Positions 51,271 through 60,443 of a stretch of 64,000 nt of DNA are shown piece by piece. A model generated the notes under the pieces. It saw nothing but the letters and a program-made list of their open reading frames with translations. It did no database searches and was not told where the DNA came from. Made by a program: the position numbers and the translations under genes. Origin of the DNA: Alphaproteobacteria bacterium (GTDB lineage Bacteria; Pseudomonadota; Alphaproteobacteria; Rhodobacterales; Rhodobacteraceae); assembly GCA_030428355.1 (NCBI GenBank), contig JAUIBL010000001.1, positions 124,001 to 188,000 of the forward strand. The letters run 5' to 3'. How positions within the stretch are numbered: position 1 is the stretch's first letter; the number at the start of each line of letters is the position of its first letter.

Positions 51271-53457
51271 ATGACCCTCGCGATGCGCCCCCCTGCCTCG
51301 GCCTGTCCCGCCTGTTCCGCCGCTCCGGCGGCCGAGGCCTTGGCTGAGGCAGCATTGCCCAAGGACGTGAACATCGTTCTGTCCCTGCCGTCGATCCATT
51401 GCGCCGCCTGCATCTCGGGGGTTGAACGCATTCTCGCGGCAACCGATGGCGTAAAGGGCGCGCGCGTGAATCTCACTCTCAAACGGGCGCAGATCGAGGC
51501 GGCGTCCGACATCACGGCAGACGATCTGATCCGAGTGTTGGAGCGTTCCGGTTACGAAGCGCACGAGTTGGACACCACCGCCCTGCGCGCCACCGACACC
51601 GACAAGGCGGGGCGCGATCTTCTGATGCGTCTGGCTGTGTCCGGCTTTGCGGCGATGAACATCATGCTCTTGTCCGTGGCGGTCTGGTCCGGCGCCGATG
51701 GCCCGACACGGGACATGTTCCACTGGATTTCCGCCGCCATAGCGCTGCCGACCATCGCGTTTTCCGCGCAGCCGTTTTTCAAACACGCATGGACCGCGCT
51801 CAGGGCAGGGCGGCTCAACATGGATGTGCCGATCTCGCTGGCGATTGCGCTGGCGGTGGTCACGTCGCTTTGGGAAACATCGCTGTCCGGCGAACACGCC
51901 TATTTCGACGCCGCGATCACGCTGACCTTCTTCCTCTTGGCAGGTCGGTATCTGGATCACCGCACCCGTGCCGCCGCGCGCTCTGCGGCCGAGGAGCTGG
52001 CCGCTCTGGAAGTACCGCGCGTCTGGCGCGTGACGGATGCGGGAGAAGAGCAAATCCCGATGGCCGAGCTTCTGGTGGGCGACCTGATCCGCGTGCGCCC
52101 CGGCGGGCGCATGCCTGTCGACGGAGAGATCGTCGAGGGTCAGTCGGAACTAGATCGCTCGCTTTTGACCGGCGAGACCCGTCCCATCTATGCCGGGGTC
52201 GGCTCGACCGTCAGCGCGGGCGAGGTCAACCTGACCGGCCCCCTGACGGTCCGCGCCAGCGCCGTGGGCCGAGACATCTCTCTGCATCGCATGGCCGATC
52301 TGGTCGCCATCGCGGAATCCGGTCGCTCGCGCTATACGTCGCTCGCCGACAAGGCGGCCAAGCTCTACGCGCCGGGGGTGCATATCCTGTCGGCGCTCGC
52401 CTTTGCGGGCTGGTACATTTACACCTTCGATCTGCGCACCGCGCTCAACATCGCGGCGGCGGTGCTCATCATCACATGTCCCTGTGCGCTGGGCCTTGCC
52501 GTGCCAGCCGTGACCACGGCGGCATCGGGCCGTCTGTTCCGCAAGGGGCTTCTGATCAAGGACGCAACCGCGCTGGAACGTATGGCGCAGGTCGATACTG
52601 TCGTCTTCGACAAGACCGGAACCTTGACCGCTGGCACACCCGAAGTGGTCAATCTTGGCGATCATTCGCGCCGCGATCTGGGCATCGCGCTGGCACTGGC
52701 GGAAGGGTCATCGCACCCGTTGTCGCAATCACTGGCCAAAGCCATTCAGGCGGCGGGCATCGCACCGGCCAAGGTGACGGGTCTGACCGAAATTCCCGGT
52801 CATGGCACCGAAGGCACATGGAAGGGCCAGACCGTGCGTCTGGGCCGCTCGGCCTGGGTGGGTGGTGGCGACAGTCCGGAAACCTGCGCCTGGCTGCGTA
52901 TCGGGGAGACAGTGGCTGATCCGTTCCGCTTTGCCGACCAGATTCGCGATGGGGCAGAGGCCCTTGTCAGCCAGCTCAAGGACAAAGGCTACGAAGTGAT
53001 CCTGATGTCCGGTGACACGACCCCTGCGGTCGAGGCATTCGCCGCGCGGATCGGTATCGACAAATGGGTCGCTGAAGCCCTGCCGCAGGACAAGGCGGCG
53101 CGCATTGACCAGCTGACGCAAAGCGGCAAGCACGTGCTGATGGTCGGAGACGGCCTCAACGACACCGCCGCGCTGGCTGGCGCCCATGCGTCGATCTCGC
53201 CGGCCTCTGCTCTCGATGCAGCGCGGGTCGCGTCGGACGTGGTGCTGCTGGGCAAATCGCTCGATCCGATTGCGGATGCGCTGTCCATCTCGCGTGTCGC
53301 CATCAAACGTATCCGTCAGAACTTCAGCATCGCGACATGGTACAACATCATCGCCGTTCCGCTGGCCGTGGCCGGTCTCTGTTCGCCTCTGATCGCCGCC
53401 TTGGCGATGTCCACCTCTTCGATTACGGTGTCTTTGAACGCCCTGCGCCTTAAGTAA
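51271..53457 (+). CDS. ccoI: Copper-translocating P-type ATPase CcoI
   Basis: This 728-residue P1B-type ATPase has an N-terminal metal-binding domain with CAAC at 44-47, preceded by another pair (CPAC at 12-15). Transmembrane copper motif CPC is at 403-405 (TCPCALGLAVP), the phosphorylation motif DKTGT starts at D447, and GDGLNDTAALA is the hinge motif. It moves copper to the periplasm for cbb3 oxidase. It is closely coupled to ccoH and ccoS. Confidence 0.94.
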   Translation: MTLAMRPPASACPACSAAPAAEALAEAALPKDVNIVLSLPSIHCAACISGVERILAATDGVKGARVNLTLKRAQIEAASDITADDLIRVLERSGYEAHELDTTALRATDTDKAGRDLLMRLAVSGFAAMNIMLLSVAVWSGADGPTRDMFHWISAAIALPTIAFSAQPFFKHAWTALRAGRLNMDVPISLAIALAVVTSLWETSLSGEHAYFDAAITLTFFLLAGRYLDHRTRAAARSAAEELAALEVPRVWRVTDAGEEQIPMAELLVGDLIRVRPGGRMPVDGEIVEGQSELDRSLLTGETRPIYAGVGSTVSAGEVNLTGPLTVRASAVGRDISLHRMADLVAIAESGRSRYTSLADKAAKLYAPGVHILSALAFAGWYIYTFDLRTALNIAAAVLIITCPCALGLAVPAVTTAASGRLFRKGLLIKDATALERMAQVDTVVFDKTGTLTAGTPEVVNLGDHSRRDLGIALALAEGSSHPLSQSLAKAIQAAGIAPAKVTGLTEIPGHGTEGTWKGQTVRLGRSAWVGGGDSPETCAWLRIGETVADPFRFADQIRDGAEALVSQLKDKGYEVILMSGDTTPAVEAFAARIGIDKWVAEALPQDKAARIDQLTQSGKHVLMVGDGLNDTAALAGAHASISPASALDAARVASDVVLLGKSLDPIADALSISRVAIKRIRQNFSIATWYNIIAVPLAVAGLCSPLIAALAMSTSSITVSLNALRLK

Positions 53458-53470
53458 CCCGGAGCATTCC

Positions 53471-53629
53471 ATGAACGTCCTGGCCTATCTGATCCCCGTA
53501 TCTCTGATCCTTGGCGGCATCGGGCTCGTGGCGTTTGTGTTCACGGTCAGGTCAAAGCAGTATGAAGACCCGGATGGCGCGGCGCAGCGTATCCTGTCGG
53601 ACGATTACGACGACCGTCCGAAACCGTGA
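53471..53629 (+). CDS. ccoS: cbb3 oxidase maturation protein CcoS (FixS)
   Basis: This 52-residue protein starts MNVLAYLIPVSLILGGIG, a single membrane helix, and continues RSKQYEDPDGAAQRIL, the CcoS pattern of YEDPDGAA. CcoS is required for heme b and CuB insertion. It is 13 bases after ccoI with a GGAGCATTCC site, and is the last gene of the unit. It converges with the carboxypeptidase gene, with nine bases between the stops. Confidence 0.92.
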   Translation: MNVLAYLIPVSLILGGIGLVAFVFTVRSKQYEDPDGAAQRILSDDYDDRPKP

Positions 53630-53638
53630 AACTTAAGT

Positions 53639-55189
53639 TCAGCTTGGCCCGATCATGAAGCAGGTGACCTGCCGCGCCTGAAGCCTGCGGCAGGCAAGGT
53701 CCGCCGCATCGCGGGTCAGCCCCATGAAGTTCGCATCAAAGCCACGCGATCCGTTCACCACCTTGCGCAGCGATCCGTCCAGCGTGGCCATTTCGGCAAG
53801 CGCTGTCGTGAGCAGCGCCTTCTCGGCAGCATGACGGCTTGAGAAGCGCCCGACATTGATGCCCCAGTGCCGACCGCCGGACGTCGAGATCCGCGTCACG
53901 ACTTCGGCTTCGCGTGCCTCGACCGGCTGAGCGGGTGCGACCTGCGGTGACTTTGCAGAGGCCAGAACGAGGGTACGCGGCCGTACAACAGGCTTGACCG
54001 AAGCGCTGGGTGCCGTTTCCTGCTCGGCGATCACGGCAGCCACGGCGGCATCCGTTGCCGGTGCGGCCATCGCCACCTGCGCCGATGTGGCGGTCACGTT
54101 CTGCACCTCTGCCGTCTGAACATCTTCCAGAACCGACTGGATGTCTTGCTTGAGTTCGGCCACCAGAGCGTCCGGCAAGATCGGCTCTGCCACCGGCCGC
54201 GCAACCGGGCGCAGGCTGGTTTTCACAGCAGCGGCCACCACGCGAATGGATTTCGCCCGTGTGTTCGTGGACGGCGTTTGGCTCCGCGCAATCACTGTTT
54301 CAGGCGCAGCCGATGTGTCCGGCCCCAGATAGGGCGGTTTGCGCGGAGTGCGCAGCGCCATGCGGCTGGGGGCCTTGCTGAACCCGAGATCCATCAGCTT
54401 TGCCACCTGCGCATTGCGCGACGCCGTGGAATTGCCGCCGAACACGGTCACGATGATCCGTTCGCTGCCACGTTCGGCGGATGCAACAAGGTTGAATCCG
54501 GCCGCGCGGGTGTAGCCCGTCTTGATCCCGTCGGCACCCTGATAGGCATCCAGAAAGCGGCGGTTCGTGTTCGCGACGGCTTTGATCCCCGCATCTGTGC
54601 TGCGGCGCGAGAAGAGGTTGTAATATTGCGGATAGTCGTAAAGCACATGACGCCCGAGAATGGTCATGTCGCGCGCCGTGGACAGGTGCCCGCTTTCCGT
54701 CAACCCGTGGGCGTTCTTGAAGGTTGTCCGGCTCATGCCCAGTGCCTTGGCGGTGCGGTTCATGCGCCGGGCAAAGGCAGCTTCGGACCCTGAGATCGCC
54801 TCGGCGATCGCGGTTGCGGCATCGTTGGCGGATTTGATGGCGGCGGCCCGCACCAGATAGCGCAGTTGAATGGTCGATCCTGCCCGTAAACCCAGTTTGG
54901 ACGGCGGTTCGGCGGCGGCTTTCTGAGAGATCCGCACCGGCGTGTCCATGCTGATTTCGCCGTTCTGAACGGCCTCGAAGGCGATATAGAGCGTCATCAT
55001 CTTGGTCAGAGAGGCCGGGTGCAGGCGTGTGTCCGCGTTGTCCGAATGGATCACCTCACCATTTCGGGCATCCATGACCATTCCCGCATAGGGCGCTGCC
55101 ATGGCGCTCATCGGCAGAAGAACTGCCAACCAGATTGCGGTGATCAAATACAGGCCAATTCGGCCCGGCTTTCTACGCCGTCCCGTCAC
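53639..55189 (-). CDS. D-alanyl-D-alanine carboxypeptidase with SPOR domain
   Basis: This 516-residue penicillin-binding protein has a signal peptide (LYLITAIWLAVLLPMSAMA), and the three S11 motifs: SLTK at 60-63, SAN at 120-122 and KTGYT near residue 222. It removes the terminal D-Ala of peptidoglycan side chains. A Pro/Ala/Val-rich linker (about 310-430) joins it to a C-terminal SPOR domain (HWGINVGRFSSRHAAEKAL) that binds denuded glycan strands at the septum. The start is GTG. It faces ccoS. Confidence 0.92.
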   Translation of the reverse strand: MTGRRRKPGRIGLYLITAIWLAVLLPMSAMAAPYAGMVMDARNGEVIHSDNADTRLHPASLTKMMTLYIAFEAVQNGEISMDTPVRISQKAAAEPPSKLGLRAGSTIQLRYLVRAAAIKSANDAATAIAEAISGSEAAFARRMNRTAKALGMSRTTFKNAHGLTESGHLSTARDMTILGRHVLYDYPQYYNLFSRRSTDAGIKAVANTNRRFLDAYQGADGIKTGYTRAAGFNLVASAERGSERIIVTVFGGNSTASRNAQVAKLMDLGFSKAPSRMALRTPRKPPYLGPDTSAAPETVIARSQTPSTNTRAKSIRVVAAAVKTSLRPVARPVAEPILPDALVAELKQDIQSVLEDVQTAEVQNVTATSAQVAMAAPATDAAVAAVIAEQETAPSASVKPVVRPRTLVLASAKSPQVAPAQPVEAREAEVVTRISTSGGRHWGINVGRFSSRHAAEKALLTTALAEMATLDGSLRKVVNGSRGFDANFMGLTRDAADLACRRLQARQVTCFMIGPS

Positions 55190-55392
55190 GATTTCCGCCT
55201 TCTCTGCCTCAGACCGCCGGATTGTTCCGGTCGGATATTTATTGGGTAAAGCGTAACACAGGGCAGAAGGCCGATAAAGTCCTTATTTTCATAACTTTTT
55301 TGGAATTTTTCTGCACTTGCACGCAAGATATTGGGGGCCGTATCGACGTGCCAACTAGGTCAGCCATTATGGCAGAAATGTGGCAAACCCGA

Positions 55393-56091
55393 TCAGCCGA
55401 TTTCAGCCACCAGCGGCGGCAAATCACCAAGATGCGCGATCTCGCGAAAGCGTGGACTTTGCGGCGCGTCCGCCTTTTCAAGGTCCCATTCCAGATCATG
55501 AGGAACGAACACACCCCAACTTCCGGCCCTGACGGCGGGCACCACGTCGGACTTCATCGAATTGCCCACCATCATCGCCGCCTCGACACCACCCGACTGT
55601 CGCCCGAACACCGTGCGATAGGTGTCGACCGATTTGTCCGACACGATGGCCACGTCATCGAAAAGATCACCCAGACCCGACTGCGCCAGTTTGCGCTCCT
55701 GGTGCAGCAGGTCTCCCTTGGTGATCAGAACAAGCCGATATGTTCCCGCCAGCGCATCCACGGTGTCCCGGACATGCGGCAGCAATTCGATCGGATGCGC
55801 AAGCATGTCCTGCCCGGCATCAAGGATGTTGCGGATCACATGGCCGGGTACAGCGCCATCGGTGACGTCGATGGCGGTTTCGATCATCGACAGGACAAAG
55901 CCCTTAACACCGAAGCCATAGTGCCCGATATTGCGCCGCTCGGCTGCGATCAGACGCTCATGCAGCAGGGATTTGTCCGTATAATCAGACAGTAACTCTT
56001 CGAAGCGCTCTTGTGTGAGTTTGAAAAAGCGCTCGTTGTGCCACAACGTATCGTCCGCATCGAACCCGATTGTTTGCAGCTTTCGCGTCAT
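55393..56091 (-). CDS. HAD family hydrolase
   Basis: This 232-residue protein has motif I IGFDADDTLWHNERFF, motif II YRLVLITKGDLLHQE, motif III lysine in VAIVSDKSVDTY and motif IV AAMMVGNSMKSDVVPA. The arrangement resembles YjjG/Gph-type HAD phosphatases with a helical cap (residues about 20-90). The substrate is not known. It is divergent from clpS, with an 85-base gap that contains the promoters of both. Confidence 0.9.
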   Translation of the reverse strand: MTRKLQTIGFDADDTLWHNERFFKLTQERFEELLSDYTDKSLLHERLIAAERRNIGHYGFGVKGFVLSMIETAIDVTDGAVPGHVIRNILDAGQDMLAHPIELLPHVRDTVDALAGTYRLVLITKGDLLHQERKLAQSGLGDLFDDVAIVSDKSVDTYRTVFGRQSGGVEAAMMVGNSMKSDVVPAVRAGSWGVFVPHDLEWDLEKADAPQSPRFREIAHLGDLPPLVAEIG

Positions 56092-56176
56092 GGCAGGGCA
56101 CGCGCCTCTTTTCTCGAAGTCAGGACAGGTTATATAGAGCCATCAAGGATATGGAACCCGAGGTCCAGACCCAAGC

Positions 56177-56536
56177 ATGAGACAGCTTTCGGCCATCACT
56201 GCGTCGTCCCGCCCAAAGGCAGGGCCACCTTCGAACGATGACAACGATACAGGTGTCGTCGTCGAGACGCGTGCCAAGACGAAACGTCCGCCTCTCTACA
56301 AGGTGCTGCTGCTTAACGACGATTACACCCCGATGGAATTCGTGGTGCATGTTCTGGAGCGGTTCTTCGGCATGACCCATGCGCAAGCTTTCGAAATCAT
56401 GCTGACCGTCCATAAAAAGGGCGTTGCCGTTGTCGGTGTGTTCAGCCACGAGATCGCGGAAACCAAGGTGGGGCAGGTGATGGATTTCGCCCGGCGTCAC
56501 CAGCACCCTCTGCAATGCACCATGGAAAAGGAATAA
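56177..56536 (+). CDS. clpS: ATP-dependent Clp protease adaptor ClpS
   Basis: This 119-residue adaptor has a flexible N-terminal tail and a folded domain with [20 protein letters not shown], the N-end-rule pocket (ND and M), [18 protein letters not shown], and [20 protein letters not shown]. It delivers N-degron substrates to ClpAP. No clpA gene follows, although clpS-clpA pairs are common. It is followed after 25 bases by an rsmC-like gene. Confidence 0.95.
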   Translation: MRQLSAITASSRPKAGPPSNDDNDTGVVVETRAKTKRPPLYKVLLLNDDYTPMEFVVHVLERFFGMTHAQAFEIMLTVHKKGVAVVGVFSHEIAETKVGQVMDFARRHQHPLQCTMEKE

Positions 56537-56561
56537 CCGGGCCGCTGTCCGGGATCTCCGA

Positions 56562-57575
56562 ATGACCCTTGCCCGATTAGACCACGCGCTCGACACTGGC
56601 GCGCTCACGCTGTCGCAGGATGCACGCGTGGTGGTTCTTGAACCGGCGATGGAGTCCGATCTGACGCCCCTTGCCGGGATGCGGATCTCAGTCCAGCACA
56701 GTTTCAAACCGGCATACGATCATTTTCAGTTATTGGGCTTTGACGTCACAACCGATGCGACCGGCCCGGCTGATGTCGTGCATGTTACAGTGCCCCGCAG
56801 CCGCGAACTCGCACGGGGTCTTCTGGCGCAGGCCGAAGCGATTGCCGAAAATGGCCTTGTCATCGTGGACGGAGCGAAAACCGATGGCATCGACGCCATC
56901 CTGAAATTCGCCAAGAGCAAGGTCGCCATTGACGGCCAGATGTCCAAGGCACATGGCAAGATTTTCTGGTTCCGCGCCTGCGCCGCCTTTGCAGACTGTG
57001 CCTTGCCCGACCCGGCACCCATCGCATCGGGTTGGATCACGCAACCGGGCGTGTTCTCGGCGGATGGGCCGGACGACGGATCTCAGGCGTTGGTTGCGGC
57101 ATTGCCGAAAACGCTCAAGGGGCAGGGCGCGGATCTTGGCGGCGGCTGGGGGTATCTCACCCATCACCTACTTGATCTTCCCGGTGTGACCCATGTCGAT
57201 CTAGTCGAGGCGGACCGGCGTGCGCTGACCTGTGCCGAGAAAAACGTCAGGGATGATCGCGTCAGCTTTCATTGGGCCGATGCCACCGCATGGGGCAAGG
57301 CGGGCAGTCTGGACTGGGTGGTGATGAACCCACCGTTCCACACCAGCCGCACGCCCGATGCGCACCTGGGACAGGCGTTCATCCGCTCCGCCGCGCGTCT
57401 GCTGCGCCCGAAGGGCACTCTTGTTTTCGTGGCCAACCGACATCTTCCCTATGAAACCACGCTCTCGGAGTGCTTTCAGCAGGTCGCGGAACTGGACGGC
57501 AACAGTCGTTTCAAGATACTGCAGGCTGATCATCCGAAAGGTTCGGACAAACCCGGCCGTACAAAACGGCGTTAA
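56562..57575 (+). CDS. Class I SAM-dependent methyltransferase, RsmC-like
   Basis: This 337-residue protein has the RsmC/RlmG two-domain build: an N-terminal domain with reduced SAM-binding residues (about 1-160, ending in GVFSADGPDDGSQAL) and a catalytic domain with motif I LKGQGADLGGGWGYLTHHLL, motif IV VVMNPPFHTSRTPDAHLGQAF and RLLRPKGTLVFVANRHLPYE. The NPPFH motif signals base N-methylation, as in 16S rRNA G1207. The target here is inferred. Confidence 0.9.
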   Translation: MTLARLDHALDTGALTLSQDARVVVLEPAMESDLTPLAGMRISVQHSFKPAYDHFQLLGFDVTTDATGPADVVHVTVPRSRELARGLLAQAEAIAENGLVIVDGAKTDGIDAILKFAKSKVAIDGQMSKAHGKIFWFRACAAFADCALPDPAPIASGWITQPGVFSADGPDDGSQALVAALPKTLKGQGADLGGGWGYLTHHLLDLPGVTHVDLVEADRRALTCAEKNVRDDRVSFHWADATAWGKAGSLDWVVMNPPFHTSRTPDAHLGQAFIRSAARLLRPKGTLVFVANRHLPYETTLSECFQQVAELDGNSRFKILQADHPKGSDKPGRTKRR

Positions 57576-57587
57576 GGGAGACCCGGA

Positions 57588-58391
57588 ATGTCATTCTCCA
57601 TCGAAGGCAAGACAGCCATTGTCACCGGTGCTGCAAACGGCGTCGGCCTCGCGATTGCAAGGCATTTCGTCGATCAGGGGGCGAACGTCATGTTCGCCGA
57701 CATGGACGAGGCGCGCCTCTCGCACGAATGCGGTGAGATCGTCGAAGAGGATGGCAACATACGTTATTTTGCAGGCGACCTGCGCGAACGACTGACATTG
57801 GCCAACCTGCTGTCCGCCACGATCGACGCCTTCGATCGCGTCGACATCCTTGTGAACGGCAGTCGTCAGGTTCTGCCGTCCGATCCTCTTGATCTGGACG
57901 ATTCCACCGTTGAAGCGTTGATGCTGCAGAATGTCACCAACACGTTCCGCCTGTCGCAGATGGTCGCCAAGCGCATGATCAAGCAGGCCGCCGACAAGGA
58001 AGACGGTCAGGCGGGGGCCATCGTGAACCTGTCCTCTATCGCGGCGCGTCGCACACAGCCGGAACTGCTGGGCTTTTCGGTCTCGATGGCGGCTCTTGAT
58101 CAATTGACCCGATCTCTTGCCGTCTCGCTGGCAGAACACCGCATCCGCGTGAATTCGGTGGCCTTGGGATCGGTCATGTCCGCCAGCCTTGCGCAGGCCC
58201 TCAAGGATCACGACGACTACCGCAAGGAAATCGAGAGCCACACACCTCTGGCCCGTATCGCCAGCCCGGCAGAACTGGCGCAGGCGGTGCAATTTCTTGC
58301 CTCGGAAAGCTCTGGTTTCATCACCGGCCAGATCATGACAATCGACGGCGGACGCACCCTGATCGACCCGGTCAACGCCCCCGCACACTGA
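57588..58391 (+). CDS. Degenerate short-chain dehydrogenase (SDR) lacking catalytic Tyr and Lys
   Basis: This 267-residue Rossmann-fold protein retains the cofactor loop TGAANGVG (13-20), LVNGSR in place of NNAG (around 89-93), and VNLSSIAA with the Ser. The YxxxK pair that is essential in SDR enzymes reads FSVSM (163-167): Phe replaces Tyr and Met replaces Lys. The rest of the C-terminal region (RVNSVALGSVMSASLAQ, FITGQIMTIDGG) is typical. It is unlikely to be an active dehydrogenase by the usual mechanism and may bind nucleotide or act as a scaffold. It lies 12 bases after the rsmC-like gene. Confidence 0.9.
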   Translation: MSFSIEGKTAIVTGAANGVGLAIARHFVDQGANVMFADMDEARLSHECGEIVEEDGNIRYFAGDLRERLTLANLLSATIDAFDRVDILVNGSRQVLPSDPLDLDDSTVEALMLQNVTNTFRLSQMVAKRMIKQAADKEDGQAGAIVNLSSIAARRTQPELLGFSVSMAALDQLTRSLAVSLAEHRIRVNSVALGSVMSASLAQALKDHDDYRKEIESHTPLARIASPAELAQAVQFLASESSGFITGQIMTIDGGRTLIDPVNAPAH

Positions 58392-58449
58392 GCGTTTTCG
58401 CCACGCCACCAAGCCTTTGGACCGGCTTGTGATTCCCGTGTCGCACTGT

Positions 58450-58476
58450 ACTGTCCTGTCAGAAATATAGGACAGT
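58450..58476 (+). promoter_or_regulatory. Inverted repeat covering the hemF ribosome site
   Basis: The 8-base arms ACTGTCCT (58450-58457) and AGGACAGT (58469-58476) flank 11 bases. The second arm contains the AGGA ribosome site, and the ATG is three bases after the repeat. A hairpin in the message would hide the site; alternatively the dyad is a protein operator. Confidence 0.6.
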
Positions 58477-58479
58477 GAC

Positions 58480-59373
58480 ATGACGGATAATTTTGACACC
58501 GAAAAAGCGCGCGCATCCGCGTGGTTCCGCGAACTGCGCGATCAGATCGTTGCCGCGTTCGAGGGGCTCGAGGACAGCCACGACACCGGACCGCTGAGCG
58601 ATGCCGCTCCGGGGCGGTTCGAGGTGACCGAGACCAAGCGCCATTCCGACGACGGATCAGATGCGGGCGGCGGCTTGATGAGCGTGATGCGCGGGGGGCG
58701 GGTGTTCGAGAAAATCGGCGTCAATGTCTCGACCGTCTATGGCACGCTGGGCGAACGCGCGCAGCACGCAATGGCCGCGCGCAAGGGTATTCCGGGCATG
58801 AAGGACGATCCGCGCTTCTGGGCCTCGGGCATCAGCCTTGTTGCGCACATGCAGAACCCGCATTGCCCGGCGGTGCACATGAACACCCGGATGTTCTGGA
58901 CGCCGCATGCCTGGTGGTTCGGCGGCGGGTCCGATCTTAACCCGTGCATCGAATATGCCGAGGACACGCAGCATTTCCACGACACGCAGAAGCGGCATCT
59001 CGATCCACACGGAGAGGCGCATTACCCGCGGCTCAAGGAATGGGCGGACGAGTATTTCTACGTGCCGCATCGCGGCCGGGCGCGCGGCGTCGGCGGGATC
59101 TTCATGGACGACCACAACACCGGCGACTGGGAAAAAGACTTTTCCCTGACACAGGACATTGGCCGCGCCTTCCTGCCCGCTTTTGTGCCGCTTGTCGAAA
59201 AGCGCCGCGTGCAGGATTGGTCTGACGCGGACAAGGAGGCCCAGCTTGTGCATCGCGGGCTCTATGCCGAATACAACCTTGTCTATGATCGGGGCACGAA
59301 GTTCGGGCTTGAAACCGGGCATGATGCCAACGCCGTTCTGATGAGCCTGCCGCCGCTGGCGAAGTGGGTCTGA
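58480..59373 (+). CDS. hemF: Oxygen-dependent coproporphyrinogen III oxidase
   Basis: This 297-residue enzyme decarboxylates two propionates of coproporphyrinogen III using oxygen, in heme synthesis. HemF motifs are NPHCPAVHMNTRMFWT, WWFGGGSDLNPCIEY, the FYVPHRGRARGVGGIF segment and RGLYAEYNLVYDRGTKFGL. Length is normal (about 300). The ATG lies just after an inverted repeat that overlaps the ribosome site. Aerobic heme synthesis near cbb3 genes suits an organism living across oxygen levels; an oxygen-independent counterpart is not in the window. Confidence 0.96.
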   Translation: MTDNFDTEKARASAWFRELRDQIVAAFEGLEDSHDTGPLSDAAPGRFEVTETKRHSDDGSDAGGGLMSVMRGGRVFEKIGVNVSTVYGTLGERAQHAMAARKGIPGMKDDPRFWASGISLVAHMQNPHCPAVHMNTRMFWTPHAWWFGGGSDLNPCIEYAEDTQHFHDTQKRHLDPHGEAHYPRLKEWADEYFYVPHRGRARGVGGIFMDDHNTGDWEKDFSLTQDIGRAFLPAFVPLVEKRRVQDWSDADKEAQLVHRGLYAEYNLVYDRGTKFGLETGHDANAVLMSLPPLAKWV

Positions 59374-59376
59374 GGT

Positions 59377-59922
59377 TCACGCGTCGCGCCATGTCCCCGG
59401 CGCGATGCCGTCCAGCGACCATTCGCCAACGGACCACCGCACCAACCGTAGGCAGGGCAGTCCGACATACGCCGTCATCCGGCGCACCTGCCGGTTGCGC
59501 CCTTCGGTGATGGTCAGACGGAGCCACGCATCCGGAACCGTCTTGCGGAAGCGGACGGGTGGGTCGCGCTCCCAAAGCTCGGGTGGCGCGATCTGTTCGA
59601 CGTGCGCAGGCCGGGTTGGTCCATCCTTGAGGACCACGCCTGCGCGCAACTGCTCAAGCTGGTCCTCGGTGGGCGTCCCTTCGACCTGAGCGAGGTAGGT
59701 CTTGGGTGACCGGAACTTGGGATTGCTGATTTTGGCCTGCAACTTCCCGTTGTCGGTCAGCACCATGAGCCCTTCGCTGTCGCGATCCAGTCGTCCTGCG
59801 GGATAGACGCCGGGCACAGTGATGAACTCAGACAGGGTGCGCCGCGCCGTGCCTTCAGTGCCTTTGTCGGTGAACTGCGACAGCACATCGAAGGGCTTGT
59901 TGAACAGGATCACACGGGTCAT
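59377..59922 (-). CDS. 23S rRNA pseudouridine synthase, RluE/RsuA type
   Basis: This 181-residue RsuA-family enzyme lacks an S4 domain and begins [18 protein letters not shown]. The catalytic Asp lies in [20 protein letters not shown] and the family motif [20 protein letters not shown] follows. The short length and absence of the S4 domain point to RluE (U2457 of 23S rRNA). It ends on the same strand by overlapping tadA by four bases. It converges with hemF with three bases between stops. Confidence 0.92.
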   Translation of the reverse strand: MTRVILFNKPFDVLSQFTDKGTEGTARRTLSEFITVPGVYPAGRLDRDSEGLMVLTDNGKLQAKISNPKFRSPKTYLAQVEGTPTEDQLEQLRAGVVLKDGPTRPAHVEQIAPPELWERDPPVRFRKTVPDAWLRLTITEGRNRQVRRMTAYVGLPCLRLVRWSVGEWSLDGIAPGTWRDA

Positions 59923-60380
59923 GCGCGGGTTCCCCGTTTTGCGGCAAAGAAGTCGACCAGCAATTGCTCGGCCTCAACCGCGCCCAGCCCGTCATAGACC
60001 TCGGGCACGTGATGGCATTGCGGATGGGTGAACACCCGTGCGCCATGCGCCACGCCGCCTGACTTGGTATCCTGCGCCCCATAATACAGCCGCCGGATAC
60101 GGGCATTCGCGATAGCACCGGCACACATCGGACAGGGTTCCAGCGTCACGTAAAGATCGTGATCTGTCAGGCGCTCCACACCCAAGACAGCACAGGCATC
60201 GCGGATCGCAAGTATCTCGGCATGGGCCGTCGGGTCGTTCAACTCGCGCGTCCGGTTGCCTGCTGCCGCAACCACTGTGCCATCGGCTGCCACGACAACG
60301 GCGCCCACGGGCACCTCGCCCCGGTCGGCGGCCTCGCGCGCCTGATCCAGCGCCAGCGACATATTTGATCGGAACACCAT
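59919..60380 (-). CDS. tadA: tRNA adenosine deaminase TadA-like nucleoside deaminase
   Basis: This 153-residue zinc deaminase has [14 protein letters not shown] with the zinc His and catalytic Glu, and [20 protein letters not shown] with the two zinc Cys. It converts A34 to inosine in tRNA-Arg(ACG). ATG 60380 gives the usual length; an internal ATG at 60362 ([10 protein letters not shown]) is an alternative. A much longer upstream frame was rejected because it is the complement of rluB. It overlaps the RluE-type gene by four bases. Confidence 0.92.
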   Translation of the reverse strand: MVFRSNMSLALDQAREAADRGEVPVGAVVVAADGTVVAAAGNRTRELNDPTAHAEILAIRDACAVLGVERLTDHDLYVTLEPCPMCAGAIANARIRRLYYGAQDTKSGGVAHGARVFTHPQCHHVPEVYDGLGAVEAEQLLVDFFAAKRGTRA

Positions 60381-60443
60381 CCGCCTGTCATAGACCGCGC
60401 AATCGGCTTTCCCAAGGGGCGGATTTCGACTAAGCCGCAAGGC

